DNA from: Diplosphaera chodatii
Lineage: Eukaryota; Chlorophyta; Trebouxiophyceae; Prasiolales; Stichococcaceae
Assembly: GCA_032358165.1 (NCBI GenBank)
Contig: JAALGY010000020.1
Location: 2,542,001 to 2,606,000 of the forward strand
DNA length: 64,000 nucleotides
Direction: 5' to 3'
Part shown: positions 11,847 through 24,600 of the stretch, in pieces
Layout of the letters: each line of letters starts with the position of its first letter
Numbering within the stretch: the first letter of the stretch is position 1
Program-made: the position numbers and the translations under genes
The notes under the pieces: model-generated
What the model was told of the DNA's origin: nothing
The model's database searches: none
What the model saw: the letters and a program-made list of their open reading frames with translations, nothing else

Positions 11847-12712
11847 ATGCAGGTCATGGCGGACGCGCCCTCAGCCGCGCAGGGCTTTGCGTGGCTGGGC
11901 AGCCCAGGCGGCATGCTTGACAGGGTGCCAGATGTGGCCAGCGGCGCAGCTGGTAATCCCTCGATGCACGGCGTGCCACAGGCTCTAGCGCCGCCTCTGG
12001 CACCCATGGGCCCTCTACTGAGCTTCGGGGGAGCCGGCGCGCACCCAGGTGGCGCCTTTGGTGGGCAGTCAATTGACAGCATGCACTTCGGCATGATGAG
12101 TGCCGCCGAGCTCGGTTTCACGGGCACCCAGCTGCCGCTGCGCTCCATTGGCGACCCCATGCAGCAAGCGCACGCCACGCCGCCGCAGCAGCAGGCTTGG
12201 GCGACGCACCAACAGCTGCAGGACATGGGCAGCTTCCAGCCGGCAGCCGCAGCGATGCCGCCGCTGCCGCCACCGGGTTACATGACAGCGACCGGCGGCG
12301 GCGGGAGTAGGCAGATGCCTGAGGCATACTCTGGATACCTCGGCATCGCAGGACAGCAGTACCGGGATGTGCCGGCCTATGTGCCTGGCGTGGCTCCGCT
12401 CAGTGTTCAGGGCTATGGCTCGGCCTTGGGTGGCGGTATTCTCGGCATTTTTGACACCTCCAGCTTCGCAGGCAACCCCCTGCAGCAGCTGCCCAGGTAC
12501 AGCCACGGGCCGCAGCCCGCCAGTTGGATGCACGGCAATGTGGCATGTGGCAATCCTGCACAGGCAGCCACGATGCACGCGGTTGGTGGCAGCCGCAGCG
12601 CCATGCCATCAGAATTGTTCCTGGATCAAATGGCAGCGCCGTCGGCGCAAACCTGTGCACCACTGCCTCTTGGCGTGGACACCTGGGGCAATGCAGCAAA
12701 GCCTCCCCAGCA

Positions 12713-12754
<42 letters not shown>

Positions 12755-15700
12755 ACACATGCAGGTTGCGGAGTTTGCGCTGCCCGACAGCAATGTCCTC
12801 GGCAGCCAGCCGTGGCCGCGCAGCATGGGCCATCCCGGCCTCACCACCGTCGGCAATGGGCCAAGCAGCTCGGCGTCACGGCCTGGCGGCAGCGGCGCCG
12901 AGGCATCCTGTGATTTCGGCGCGGAGCAGGCCCTGCGGCCAGGCGACAGCTCGCGGCATCTGCTGCCGGACGCCGGCCTCGGCAACAGAGCCTTTTGCGG
13001 AGCACAGCTCGGCTGTTTCTACATTGCTCCCGGCCTCCCGCCCCTGCCGATGCCTCCCCAGGTGCTGCTCCCAGTGCCCCGAAGAGTGCAGTTCATTTCA
13101 GCCTGCAGTCCGTGCCTATTGTTGGTCAACAGTGTACGATCCTCTGTTCTGGGCTGACCCGCTGGCGCTTTGCAGGAGGTGCCGATGGCTGCAGCACCCG
13201 AGCAGCAGTGGGAGCCGCAGCAGCAGCAGCCGGAGGCGGCTTCGGCAGAGCTCGCGCAGCAGCGGCTGCGGGTGCAGACGGGGCGGCCGCCCCCGCAGCC
13301 CCGCGGCCGCCGCAGGGCCAACCTGCTGGCCCTCGGTCGGCCCGATTCGCCGGGCGGCCCGCTGACGGCGCCGCCGCCGCCGGCGGCGGAGGCCGGCCAT
13401 GACGGCCCGGCAGCTGCCGGTGCTGCTGCCGCTGCCGCCGCCGGGGTCAACTCGCTGGACACCGAGGCGCTGCACGCGCTGCGGCGGCACACGCTGATGC
13501 GGGAGAAGAACCGCCGGTCGCAGGCCAACGCCCGCCGCCGGAAGAAGGTGTGTTTCTGAGATGCCAACCTCGAACTGCGTAGCTGAGCCTTGCCATTGTT
13601 CCTGGAACATATGTGTCAGCCTGCAGCTGTTCGATCTGGTGAGCAGACCGGCTCTGCATCAGGCTGGTTTGCAAGCATGGCAACGCACAGTTTGCTCAGC
13701 AGGGGGCATGGAGCAACCTTAGTTTTTATCTCGGAAGGATTGCATGTGCTCCCTCCGAACGGAACTGCAGCCTGGCTGGCTGCAAAGACAGCACTTAGAG
13801 TGCCCTTTGACAGATGCAGTGTGCCCAGTGGACGACACCGTGTGGTCAATGTCATACTTGCAGGAGACCATGAGCGAGTCCGACGCTACCATCCAGGAGC
13901 TGGCAGAGCGCGTGAAGTTTCTGGAGCTGGATACGTCTGACCTGACCCGGCGCAATGCGCTGCTGGAAAAGGTCGCGGAGCTCAGGCGAGACCCGTCACC
14001 ACAGGACCCTGCCAGCGGGGCATCCAAAGCGCAGGTGGGGTGCCTTGGGCGCGTTGTGATTCAGGGTGCAGATGGTCTCAGCACATGGGTGCACCTCCCA
14101 GACCTGTGTGCTCGCCGCCAGCTGCTGTGCTGGTACCCATGGCCATGGGCAAGACCCTAGGAGTCCTGCCCCGCCACATGGTGGGATGCGTGCCACCTTG
14201 CAGGCCGTGGGCGACGAGCAGCGGCAGCAGAGGCTGCGGGTCTGGCAGTTTCGCATGGCGGCCATGATCACGTGCCTGTGGCGCCGCGAGGACAACCCAG
14301 TCACCGTCGAGGAGACGGAGCGGCTCGACGCCAACGAGATGCTGCACCTGTCAGAGGTGACCGTGCCTGTAACAGCAATGGTTGTAGGTTTCTGGGGTTT
14401 TTTTTTCCAAACAATCGAACGTAGCCTGCAGCAGTCAGGGGGTCGCCCGAATGCCACAGACGACGATGCCCTGCTGGTCAGCATGACTGAAAAGCATATT
14501 CAAAAAACAAACACCTACTTACAACCACAACACTGCTTGGTGGATCACCCCAAGTAATTTGCAGCCCGCTGGCATGTCAGCTGTCTGCCCGTGCCCGGTG
14601 CGCAGGAGATGAAGGAGGAAATAGAGCAGCAGCTGGACGTTGGGGGCCGGGACCCCAACACCCCAGCCGGGCGCCGGGTCGTGGAGCTCATTCGGCACAA
14701 GCGCATCCTGCGCCCCGCCCGCCTGGTGCGTGCGGCATCCTGATCTGCTGCAACAGCCGTAAGGTTGAGCTTTCCTTTCAGGCCCACTATATAAGGGAGT
14801 CTATTATACCTGGGAAGATCCCACTTCAAGACGTCCCTGCCAGGCTGCACTGCCGATTTTGCCGCCTGGTTCCAAGTCTGTTGTTCACTATGGGTAGTCT
14901 TCTGGGGAAGGCTGCAGGCACTCCACCTCGGCTTAGCACACGCATCGTTCTGTTTGTGCCTGTTGCTGATGGAGAAGCAAGGTGCTGCTCAGGGGCGCCC
15001 CTGCAGCATGCTCGAACACACGGAAGTTATACCCCAGGGAACCTGGGCAGGCTGGCAGGCTGCCTGTTTTGGCACAGCCTTGCTGGCAGGCTGGCAGTTT
15101 TGGCGCAGCCTTGCCAGTGCCAGGCCGCAGGAGCTGTCACTGTTGCTGCCTCAAAACCCTCACCCTCACACGCAGATGTGGGCGTGGCACACCGGCGAGT
15201 CGCCGGGCGACATCCCCAAGATGTGGATTTGGAAGCCCAGGTGCGCCGTTTGCTGAGTGAAGCTCAGCCCCATGCGCTGGCACCCCACGCCTGCGTCATG
15301 CATCTTGCAGGACATGGTCCTGCTGCTATTCGCGCCAGATGCACCAGAAGCTAGTCTGCTGCTCAAGTCTAGGCTCTTGACCCCTGCGCACATGTCGTCT
15401 GCGGTGCAGGAAGCCAGGCGGCATCGACCCAGCAAACGTCATCGACATGCGGGACAAAAGGGAAACATCAGTTGGTCCGCGGACGCCGCAGCTATGGCGC
15501 CGCACCCTGGTGAGCACCGTGCAAGGCTTGAGGTTCGACACATTGAGCCCTACGAACACCACTGCTGTGAGGTGGTACGGGCTGCTGTGCCTACTCCCTT
15601 TAGGGCGGTCAGCTAGATTGATGCTGTTCGAGAGGTCAGATGCCTTGGTGGACAGCAAGGCATTGGTCTGCCGTCACCACACAGTCCGTCACCGCCATAC

Positions 15701-16856
15701 ACAACTAACTGGGCTGTGTGCATTTTTGCAGGCCGCCATGGAGCTGAGCGCCGAGCAGCGGGCGGCGATGCTGGCGGCGCGGCGGCGACTGCTGGCCGAC
15801 ATGGGGGCGCTCATGCGGCAGCGGGAGCGCGTGGTGGGGCTGCTGGCGGCGGCGGCGGACATGCAGCCCGGCGAGCTGAGCTGGGAGTCGCTCGCCAGTG
15901 ACAACACTGCGCAGGTGTGCTGTATCGACACCATGTTTGCCGGCTTTCCCCGTCCTAGCAGACTGGCAGTGCTGGGATGCTGGTGCGCGTTGGTGCCTGA
16001 TGATATGTGCGAGCTGCTCAGATGTGGCAGCTGGTCAATTACTGGTGTCCGTTGCAGCCGGTGGTTGCTACCATGAGCTGTGCACGCTCACCATGATCAT
16101 GGTCGCTGTGACGAGTGGCAACAGTGTCCTCATCTGACCGTACCGTTTGTCGCATGTGAGCAATGTCTGACACACAGGTCGCACAGCGCCTTGTCTTTTT
16201 GTAGACAGGTGATGAGCGTACCGTGTGGCTTTATCTGCCAGGAGACGTTACAGCATGCCCCATTACGGGGCACAGCCCAGGCGGTCATTGGTGACACATC
16301 GCACCCTGCAGGCGAAGCAGGCGGCAGAGGAGTTGCGCGGGAATCTGGATGCAGAACGGGCTGCGGTCATCGCCTACTGGACGTCAGTGCACGAGGAGCT
16401 CCTGGAGCCCTGGCAGGTGGCTGTAGGATTGGGCACTTGATTTTGCAAACCCATCGCATCAGCACCCTTCAGGGTGTGCCGATGACACCGCAAAGGCACC
16501 AGCACGTCGACGCCCTTGCAGCATCCAGTTTGTGCCGGCATGGTTCCCGTGCAACTGCTGTGTCCGTTCAAATCTGCACTGTGTTGCCGCTTTGCCATTC
16601 CCGCATGACGCCACCGCCGCACGATGCAATCAAAACAGCAGCTGCTGCTGACGCCCGCTGGGTGCGCCTTGTGCAGGAGGCGGCAGGCGTCGTAGCGGCG
16701 TGGCCCCACACCATCGACTCCCTGGCCCTGTGCAACTACCTGGCAGGTGTGAACAGCGCAGGGCGCCTGAGCTTGTTGGCTCTCGTCACAGCTGCTCGAG
16801 GGCAGAGCTGCCTGTGCACACGGCGGTCACATCCTTACGAACACAGCAGCAGCAGC

Positions 16857-16890
<34 letters not shown>

Positions 16891-17443
16891 CCGCCCCTGT
16901 GCCTATGCATTGTCCCGAGTTCTGCCAGTCCTGCTGGTCAAGCCTGCCCGCCGGACAGCTGGCGGCTCGACAAGAAATTGCCTGTTGCACAAACGGCAGT
17001 CTTTCAAACCCTGCAATGGAAGCTGTTTTGGCTGCAGCCGAGGAGGGTGACAGCGCTGCGGCGGATGGCTTCGACATCATGTCGCTGCCCCGCGACTCGC
17101 CATTCCGCCGCTTCCTGTTCGTGACGGACGACAGCAGCTCTGGCGCGTACCCCTGCTGATAAGTGGCACCCAATCAGTGCACAGAGAATATCTCGTTGCC
17201 ACTGCGATTTGAGTATGCTCTGATGGGATGGCAACATCAGATTTGACTTTCGGTGCTTGATTCTGCGCTCCTGCAACATCTGTATGGTTCTGAGTTGCCA
17301 TGACCTGGCGTGCAGGTGGCGACAGCACGGACTCACGACGGCAACCGGGCACAGAGCAGGAGTCGACCCTGCGGCAGCAGCCAGTCGAGCAGGAGCCAGC
17401 TGACACCGGAATCGGCATCTCCATGCCTGGCCCACAGCGCTGA
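11847..17443 (+). CDS. bZIP transcription factor 2 of a tandem pair (about 928 aa)
   Basis: Paralogue of the upstream bZIP gene with the same 12-exon plan: 11847-13061, 13176-13547, 13864-14034, 14204-14356, 14606-14725, 15176-15240, 15410-15509, 15732-15914, 16312-16416, 16677-16746, 17038-17142, 17316-17443. Exons 4-11 have lengths identical to the first gene (153, 120, 65, 100, 183, 105, 70, 105 nt). The basic region KNRRSQANARRRKK keeps N-x7-R and the zipper leucines keep seven-residue spacing (ELAERVKFL..DL..RNALL). The glutamine/proline-rich N-terminus has diverged most. Exon 12 needs a GC donor at 17143; if that intron is retained, the protein ends after SSSGAYPC and loses about 40 residues. 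Exon 12 is nevertheless conserved to the same MPGPQR/VPGPQR end, which favours splicing. Confidence 0.82.
16848..16889 (+). repeat. AGC trinucleotide repeat in intron 10 of bZIP gene 2
   Basis: A run of AGC units, interrupted once by GGC, lies between exons 10 and 11. The matching intron of the first bZIP gene has no such run, so it arose or expanded after the duplication. Confidence 0.8.
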
Positions 17444-18818
17444 CGGCTCGGGCCCCCTGGGGCGCCCCTGCGTTGCAAGCACTCCTCAGCAGCACTGCCA
17501 TGGACCGCAACATCTGCGGCGCATAACATGACATATAACTCTCGCTGATCTTATTCACCATACACAGTCGCAGCTGCAGTACCAATGGCAGCACACAGCA
17601 TTACCAGCCACAGACACTAGTGCCTGTGAAGACAATGGGCTGGGTGAACGGGGATGTGGTCCTCTAGTTGAACAGCTGCAGTGCCAGAGGCAGCAGAAGT
17701 CTACCATAGAACCTCGTTGCGGTAAAGACATTTCAATTGTCACGGGTGAGCTGGTCCCAACTCAGCCATGTTTTGTACCTCAGCAGTATTTCGTGGGCAC
17801 ATTGGGCTGCAACAGCTCAGCTCGCGCCTTGGCAGCCATGTTCGATCAAATGAACGGCAATGGCAGATGCCCCACTGTGCTTTTGCCTTCCTATGACTGC
17901 CAACATAGGCAGAGTGGGCTTATTACGCGACGTTGTTTTGGTGGCCCCTGCAACTCAACACGCCTGCATTGGCGTCAGCAGTCATGCATGTGAATGATAT
18001 ATAGGCATGGTTTACCGTATTACATACATAAAGGACAAGTCAGTGCCGACGTAGTCTATCAGGACTGCAGTGTTGATTATGATTGATCAACATTGATAGA
18101 GTTGGCTTGCCTTGAACTGGATTGATCGTGCAATTGGTTTGAGGAATCACGGGCTTCAGTGTGGAAGGAGTCACTGCTCATCAGGTTCCTATTAGTGTAC
18201 TGGCGTGTCAGCATTGGAAGCACTCCCATGTCTCTATCTGTATATCCGCAAATATTGCAGCCACGCTCTGTCGGAAGCAGTTATAGCACTGCTACGTAGC
18301 ATGAATAGCCGTCCTATACAAACTGAGATAGCATGCTACATCTTTTGTTGGCGAGCCACTTGGTCAACCCTCCTGTCATGTCTCCCCATGGTTCATTTTG
18401 TGGGCCACGGAACGTGGTTTTGCCACAGCAGGCTGATCTTACCATATCCTAGGGCTGTCGACCTGCAAGCACATACATTTTGTGACAATTTCTGCAGTCC
18501 TCTGCATGACAGCACTGATATTCGATGCGGTCCAGCCGCCATGTCAAGAAACGGCGGAGAGCTGCAGCCGGCAGAGCTTTCGCTCCGCAAACGCACCACT
18601 GCGACCAGCGGAAGGCAGCCTGCGGGTGGCATATGTTCACGGGGTGTTGTTTGCGCGGTTCCAGCATGTTAGCATGGCAAGTAGACCTGCAGGCAGCCGA
18701 GACGATGTATGTTTTACAATATGTTGTCTTCATAAGTCGTCAAAATTTTGACCACCGCGAGAATGGCTTGTCAACTATATAACAGCCAAGATTGGACTGT
18801 GGGGGCACATGGCACTTC
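17444..18818. other. 3' flank of bZIP gene 2 followed by AT-richer spacer
   Basis: 17444 to about 17900 is the duplicated 3' flank shared with the first bZIP gene. From about 17990 to 18500 base composition drops to a locally AT-rich stretch with ATTGATC-type words and no believable exon. 18500-18818 has short open frames on both strands but no recognised protein. Confidence 0.45.
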
Positions 18819-18892
18819 GGTCTTGTGATCTAGTTGGTTATGATTACCGCCTAACACGCGGTCTGTCCCCGGTTCGAACCCGGGCAAGACCA
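18819..18892 (+). tRNA. tRNA-Val (anticodon AAC)
   Basis: A 74-nt cloverleaf. The acceptor stem GGTCTTG pairs with CAAGACC and is followed by discriminator A. The anticodon stem ACCGC/GCGGT encloses loop CTAACAC, with AAC at the anticodon position. The T arm is CCCGG-TTCGAAC-CCGGG. The D-arm sequence TGATCTAGTTGG fits an A box and GGTTCGAACCC a B box, so this is a nuclear RNA polymerase III gene. No intron and no encoded CCA. Confidence 0.93.
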
Positions 18893-18897
18893 ACCCC

Positions 18898-18903
18898 TTT
18901 TTT
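18898..18903 (+). terminator. RNA polymerase III terminator of tRNA-Val
   Basis: Six T residues start six bases after the tRNA 3' end, with a second shorter T run just beyond. This is the expected Pol III termination signal. Confidence 0.85.
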
Positions 18904-19350
18904 GTTTTGCTGGCTGTGAGAGACCCCACTGAAGCGTTGATCCCGAGTGCCTTGCTCATGATTCAATGAAATCCTGAAATCCTGAAATCCTGATCTTGCG
19001 ATGTCTCAATGCTTTCAATGTGAAGGAGCACACACACAAGGTACACGCCGCTGTTGCATGAACATGTAGCTGATTTGGCCCTGGGCGACATAACCCCGAA
19101 TGCCACGGTAGGCAGTCCGAGCCAATCACTGCACCTGCAATACCACCAAGGGTAAGTGAAACCTTGCACATCCTCTTGCCACTCTTGCCACAATATGACA
19201 CAAGCTGCTCGATAGGAGGCCAGCGCACCTTGCAGCCTGCCGTGGGGAAGGGACCAGCCCCGGCAGCCGCTGTCGGTGCGGGGCTGCCGCGGCACGAGCT
19301 GCGCCGGCTGCCAGCGTCGGCATGCCGCGTCGCCATCTGACGACCCCGCC
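18904..19350. other. Spacer between tRNA-Val and the rsmG-like gene
   Basis: This should hold the 3' UTR of the minus-strand methyltransferase gene. It contains three tandem copies of the 8-mer ATCCTGAA (about 18969-18991). No coding exon is supported. Confidence 0.5.
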
Positions 19351-21198
19351 TCAAACCAGCGGCTGCCGCTTGAGCTGCTGCGGGGTGCGAGGGTACTGCG
19401 CCGGCGTGCGCCCGGCCTTGTCCACCAGCACCGCGGTGCGCCGGCCGCGCTGCGAGTCGTGCGAGTCCACCAGCTCGACGCCGCGCAGGCGGCCGCCCAG
19501 CAGCCGGATGGCGCGCGCCGCCCGCTGCACCTCCTCCTGTACGACGGCTGCTGTGGATCAGGCACACATGAGACAGCTGCAAGCACCGTCAGGGAAGTTA
19601 AGCACATCAGCTTGTCCCAGCTGCAATGGTGGATGTGGCCCGCTGGACTTTGGACCTGCTCTCCTCATCTATTGTTCCTGTCTGCCTGCACATAGGCATG
19701 GCTCTGCCAGGGCGCAACTGCATGCAGATTCAACTGGGCTCAGCCAGCACAGGCTGCATTGTAGCAGCTCGGCTGACCTGCGGTGCGGCGCCCTTGGCCA
19801 CGACCAGCCGCCCGCCGGGGCGGACAAACGGCAGGCACAGCTCCGCCAGGGCCGGCATCTCCGCCACCGCCCTCGCCGTCACGACGTCGCACGTCTGCAC
19901 GCGGCACACATGCTCGTCTGCTTGCATCCTCGGCAGTGCACATGCGTCTGGCGCCACTGGCAGCACACTCCTCTGCTCACTGGCCAGAGACCCTGCAGCG
20001 CTTCCTTGCCACATAGCTGACCACTGCATGGATGCACCCTGGCCCAGCGCCATGCCGCGGTGTGCCACAGGTGCACGTGCCTCTCGGAGCTGGGGGTCAT
20101 GCCCTGCGTCCTCGGCGCGTGCCCACACCGCAGTGACGTTTGCCAGGCCCATGCGCTCGGCCGCCGCCTCCATGAAGCCGCACCGCTTCTTCAGCGCGTC
20201 CAGCATCAGCACCTGCGGCCGGCGACAGGCAGCGAGGCGGCTGACCAGAAGCTATCTGAGGATGCGGTGCGGCCTCTCAGCCCTTGAGGGCAGCTGCCAT
20301 CGCTGGGGAGCGATGCATTGTGGTGCATAAGGTCACAGGGACTGGTTCCAGGGCAGGACCCTGATGTGGCTGGCAACTGGAACGGCAACAGCACGAAACA
20401 CAGCACCCCATTTTATCACCTGCCAGTGCGGACGGCAGACGGCTAGCAGGAGCCCCGGCAGCCCGGCGCCGGAGCCCACATCCAGCAGGCGCACAGGCTG
20501 ACTGGCCAGCCCTGCTGGCAGCGGCTCTGCTGTCTGCGCTGCAAAGGCTTGCGCAGGAGCTGCAGCCGCCGCCGGCTGCCCTGTGGGGAGTCCGGCTGGG
20601 GTGCTGGTTTGTGGACTGGTTGCAATTTTGGCAGCAGTTGCGGCAGCAGCAGCGGCGTCCAGAAGCGGCAGCAGCGCCAGGCAGTCGCGCACATGCCTCC
20701 GCACCTCCTCTGCGTCCTTCGCACCTGCGCAGCAATGCTGGAGCGCTAATCTCAGAACAGGCATTGCACAGGTGGATGCACACATGCATGCAGATAGATC
20801 GTATGCCCGGGGTGGTGGCGTCAATACACAAGCAGACCTGTGAGGTTGTACTTTGCGTTCTCCTCCAGCAGGAAGCTGACAAACACGTCGATCTGCTGCT
20901 GCTGGGTGCTGCTGAGGCCCTCAACTGGCGCCGCCGTGGTTGATGCCGCAGCATGGGCGACGCAGCGTGATGATGCCGACTGTCCGTGCCAAGCTGTGCG
21001 CTGGAAGCAAGATGCCTGGCATGGCGGCTGTCTGTCAGGTGCAAGCACGCGCCGCAGCGTTCTGCGACCTTGCCAAGCACAGGGAGAGCGCACATTGCTG
21101 CCGCTGAAGTCAGTGCAGCCGGCCACCACCGGTGGTGCAGCTGCCAGGGCACGCATGACGTTTGCGTTTAAGGTGACACAGGCGCGCAGCCCCATCAC
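19351..21198 (-). CDS. rsmG: RsmG/GidB-type 16S rRNA m7G methyltransferase, probably organellar
   Basis: RsmG uses SAM to methylate N7 of a guanine in the 530 loop of bacterial-type 16S rRNA (G527 in E. coli). Five exons: 20838-21198, 20420-20724, 20069-20212, 19778-19894, 19351-19536; phases agree and the product is about 370 aa. Family landmarks come in order: QIDVFVSFLLEENAKYNLTG, HVRDCLALLPLL, the SAM-binding LLDVGSGAGLPGLLLAV, LDALKKRCGFMEAAAERMGL with NVTAVWARAED, DVVTARAVAEMPALAELCLP, RPGGRLVVAKG, LLGGRLRGVELV, and the end RTPAQYPRTPQQLKRQPL. About 95 Arg/Ser/Ala-rich residues precede the domain, which suggests chloroplast or mitochondrial import. An Ala/Pro/Gln-rich insert of roughly 45 residues sits just before the SAM motif and is absent from bacterial RsmG. 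Plastid targeting is inference. Confidence 0.93.
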
Positions 21199-21654
21199 TT
21201 TGCACGGTTTGCTTCAAGTTGCCACTGACATGGCAGCATGCAACTGCGGCCTGCGCATGGCTCAAGAGCGCCTCTCGACGCAGTCACAAACTGCGTGCGG
21301 TGTGCAACCACATGAATGCTCATGAGTTAGCAGCATGGCACGATGTGGCAAACTGTAAACTGCAACCAAATTTGGCCAATTTTGGACATCGAGCAGATGA
21401 CATGCACCATCCAGGCATCCACGCCCTGTTATGATGATTGCCACAACAAGCTTCCGTGTTCACGCTGTCTCCGTACTGTGATATCGCACAGGTTGCGTAT
21501 GTATCGCGTGCGGATCACAGGCTCGCATCGTCAAGACGTAGCACAGGTGGACAGGTGTGCGCGGCGCCCATCACTCCATCGATACAAGCAGAGTTCACTG
21601 CGTTCGGCAATGCCACCCAGCATAATGCGCAGCTAGTCTCAGCGGCAAGCCTCA
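21199..21654. promoter_or_regulatory. Divergent intergenic region, rsmG-like gene / LysM-DUF3110-like gene
   Basis: 456 bp separate the divergent start codons, so both promoters should lie here. An open frame reading toward the plus-strand gene crosses part of it but has no recognisable content, and I treat it as 5' leader. No TATA box or other known motif stands out. Confidence 0.4.
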
Positions 21655-24600
21655 ATGCTGAGGCCAAACCCGCCGAGGCCGCTGCTGCGGCCGTGCACGC
21701 CGTGGCGGCTGGACGGTCCGGCATGCCGGCAGCCTGCAGCAGCGGCAGCGATGCCACGTGCTGTGACCGTGCCGCACTTCAGCGGGTCTCTGATCGCTTG
21801 CAAGCCGTCAGCACATCCGACAGACAGTCGCAGGCCCTTGCAGCGGCGGGCGTACCGGACTGCTGCCGCAAGCAGCAGCGCCAGCAGCGCCTCTGGGTCG
21901 AGCGCAGCTGCAGCGACCAGCGACAGGTGCGTGTCCTGGGACTTGCAGGTGCATGCGTGCAGAACGCAGCATCTGCAAGCCAGTCAGCCAGTTGCTGGCT
22001 GGCCGGTTGCAGGGCATTTCCTCGGCAGGCTAGTGCATTGGGTCCTCTTGACAGCGCCTGGTGACTGCAGCCTGTAGTAGAGACTGGCTGTGGCATGCCC
22101 TGCGCAGGGTGCTGGGCGTGAACATCGAGGTGCGGGCGGGCGACACGATCGACAGCCTGGCCGCCGAGGTGGGGCTGCCGCCGCAGGCGCTGCTTGTAGC
22201 CAACAAGGGTGCGCAGCCTCATGGGAGCACCCTTTTATTTTTTGTATTTTTTTAATAGTACGTGAATGTCAAAGGATCCTCAGTGACTACACGCGCTGCT
22301 TGCTTAGCAGTGCAGCAGCACACCATACCAGCAACCTGCAGCCTAGGCAGCAGCCGAACATCTTCCAGCACACCAGTCCGCAGCAGTGCTAAATGGTTGT
22401 GGTTGTCAACAACACAATGCGTGGCCTGATGCGTGCAGGCAAACCAGATCTCACGACAGGAGATGTGCTGGAGGTGGTGCTCGGCAAGGCTGCCGGCAGC
22501 AGCGATGCTGCGGTGACGTCGTTGCTGCGTAGCTTGCCAGGGACAGAAGAAGAGGCAAATGCACAGGAAACAGCGCAGGCAGATGCCGCAGGACAAAACG
22601 GCAGCGGCGGCCGGCTGCTGACTGATCGCCAGCTCGCTCGTGTGCAGCGGCGAGCCGACCGCCGGCAGCAGCTGCAGGACTTCCGCGAGGAGGCCCTGCA
22701 GCGGCGGTGGCAGCAGCAGGCAGGCAAGGGTCCAGTCACAGGGCAGCGCAGCGGCCGGCAGCGGGAAGCGGGTGCTGCCCTGGGGCGGGAGGACCGGCCA
22801 GCCGATGCAGCCGCCGCGGCACCACCAGCAGCGTCGGCTGCAGCAGCGCCGGCGGCGCCGGCTGCGGGCAACCAGTGGCGAGACAGGGCCGTCGGCGTCA
22901 TCAGGTGCATGCGCCTTGATGCCTCCAATCGGGTAGCTCAACCCTTGTAGCAGCTGCAGACCACCAGTTACTGCAGGCTGTGGCTGCCAGGGGCAGGGTG
23001 AACACGACAAGTAAGAATTTTTGATTTGAATACTTTGACGTAGTTTTTGATTGAGTGCCGCCATGTGCTGATCACCGACCCGACCCCACGGCGGCATGCC
23101 TGCAGCTCGCCCACGGGCATCGGCTTCTGCGCGGCGCTGGCGGCGGCGCTGCTGGGCTCCCAGCTGCTGCAGGCCACCGGACGTGGCCGCGCCGCCGCAG
23201 CGCAGCGGGCGGCCAGGTCCCCCGAAGAGGTGCGAGTCCTAAGGAGGCTTCCATGTGACAAATGCTGAGAACAGGTGACTAGGTTCAGATTCAAGCTGTT
23301 CAGATCAGGTTCATCAGCACTCGATCGCGCCATCGCACCTATGCCCTGACTGCACTTGTCATGGGCTCGTCCGTGTCATAGGAACATATCACGATGCGCT
23401 GCATGAAAGTATTTGGTGTCGATGAACAGGTGATGCGGGCGGCGGAGGAAGCTGCGCGCAATGTCGGCGACACAGCCTCGCCACCAGAGGAAGTCGATGC
23501 CTCGCCATCTGACGACCACATTCCCAGCAGCGGCCAGCCCAGAGCAGAGCGGTCAGCACCGGCAGCACCCACCCAGGAGCCGGCAGCTCCGGAACCACCT
23601 GCGGGCAGTCCGCAGGGGGCCAGCAGCGCCAGCGGCGGCAGCAGCGACGGCAGGGGCCGCACTCCCCAAGCCAGGCCGGGCAGCGGCGCCGGCATGCGTA
23701 CGGCCAGCCCTGCAGCCGCCGAGCCTGCGCACCAGCAGCAGCAGCAGCAGCAGCCGGCAGCAACAGCCGGTAGCTCAGCCAGCGTAGCAGATCCACGGCC
23801 AGATGCGCTACCCTCCGCCGCCGCCGCCGCCGCCGCGAGTGGCAGAGGCAGTGACGGCGGCGGCGGTCCCAGTGGCGCCCAGCCCAGCAGAGGGTTCGCC
23901 CTGGGAGCTGCGCCGGTGGACGCCGACCTCTTCATGGGGCTGCGGTACCTGGTCATGCTGCGGGAGCAGGGCAGCGGCCGCGCGGTGGCGGTTTCGCTGC
24001 AGGGTGGCCAGGAGGCGGTGCTCGCGTTCGAGGTGAGCGTGCAGCGCACTGCTCTCCTGCAGGGCGGCTGCTTGTGAGGCTGCAGCGCACATCGTGGGTG
24101 CACACTGGGAGCGCGGCAGCTGTGCTGCTGCTGCCGCTGCTGGCGGCCGTGCGGCTGGCAGGCTGCGGCATCGTGGCGCCGTGCTCAGCGACATCTGCTA
24201 CTTGTGAGGGCCTGCCAGGCGCGCCTGCCCGGTGCAGCCACTGACATGCCGCGTGCTGTTACCACCGCAGAGCCGGCAGGACGCCAACGACTTCGCAGCT
24301 GTCACGGCCGCTGTCGAGTCAGAGGCGCCGGTGCTGCCCACCTTCCACAGCCCCGCCGACCTGGCGGCCCGGCTGGCGGAGCGCGGCTGCGGCCTGGTGT
24401 TCGTGCCCGCCGGCACCATACAGGTACTCTGAGACGGACCATTTCTGGTCCGAATGCACCTGATGCTGCACTGGTTGGACCTCGTTGTGCTGACACAACG
24501 TGGCCATGTCTGGCCCAACAGTGTCTAGGCTGTAGAGTGTCACGTTGAGGCAATTTGTTGCCGCAGAGTCGTGACAGCAACAGCCCTGCCACGTTCTTCC

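Noticed and set aside
16080..17159. A single 359-codon plus-strand frame as its own gene
   Set aside because: It runs through introns 9-10 of the second bZIP gene; only exon 11 in it aligns with the paralogue. It is relevant only as the possible retained-intron end.
18956..19607. Two long minus-strand Arg/Ala-rich frames over the rsmG 3' end
   Set aside because: Both are shifted frames of rsmG exon 5; the third frame carries the family C-terminus with matching splice phase.
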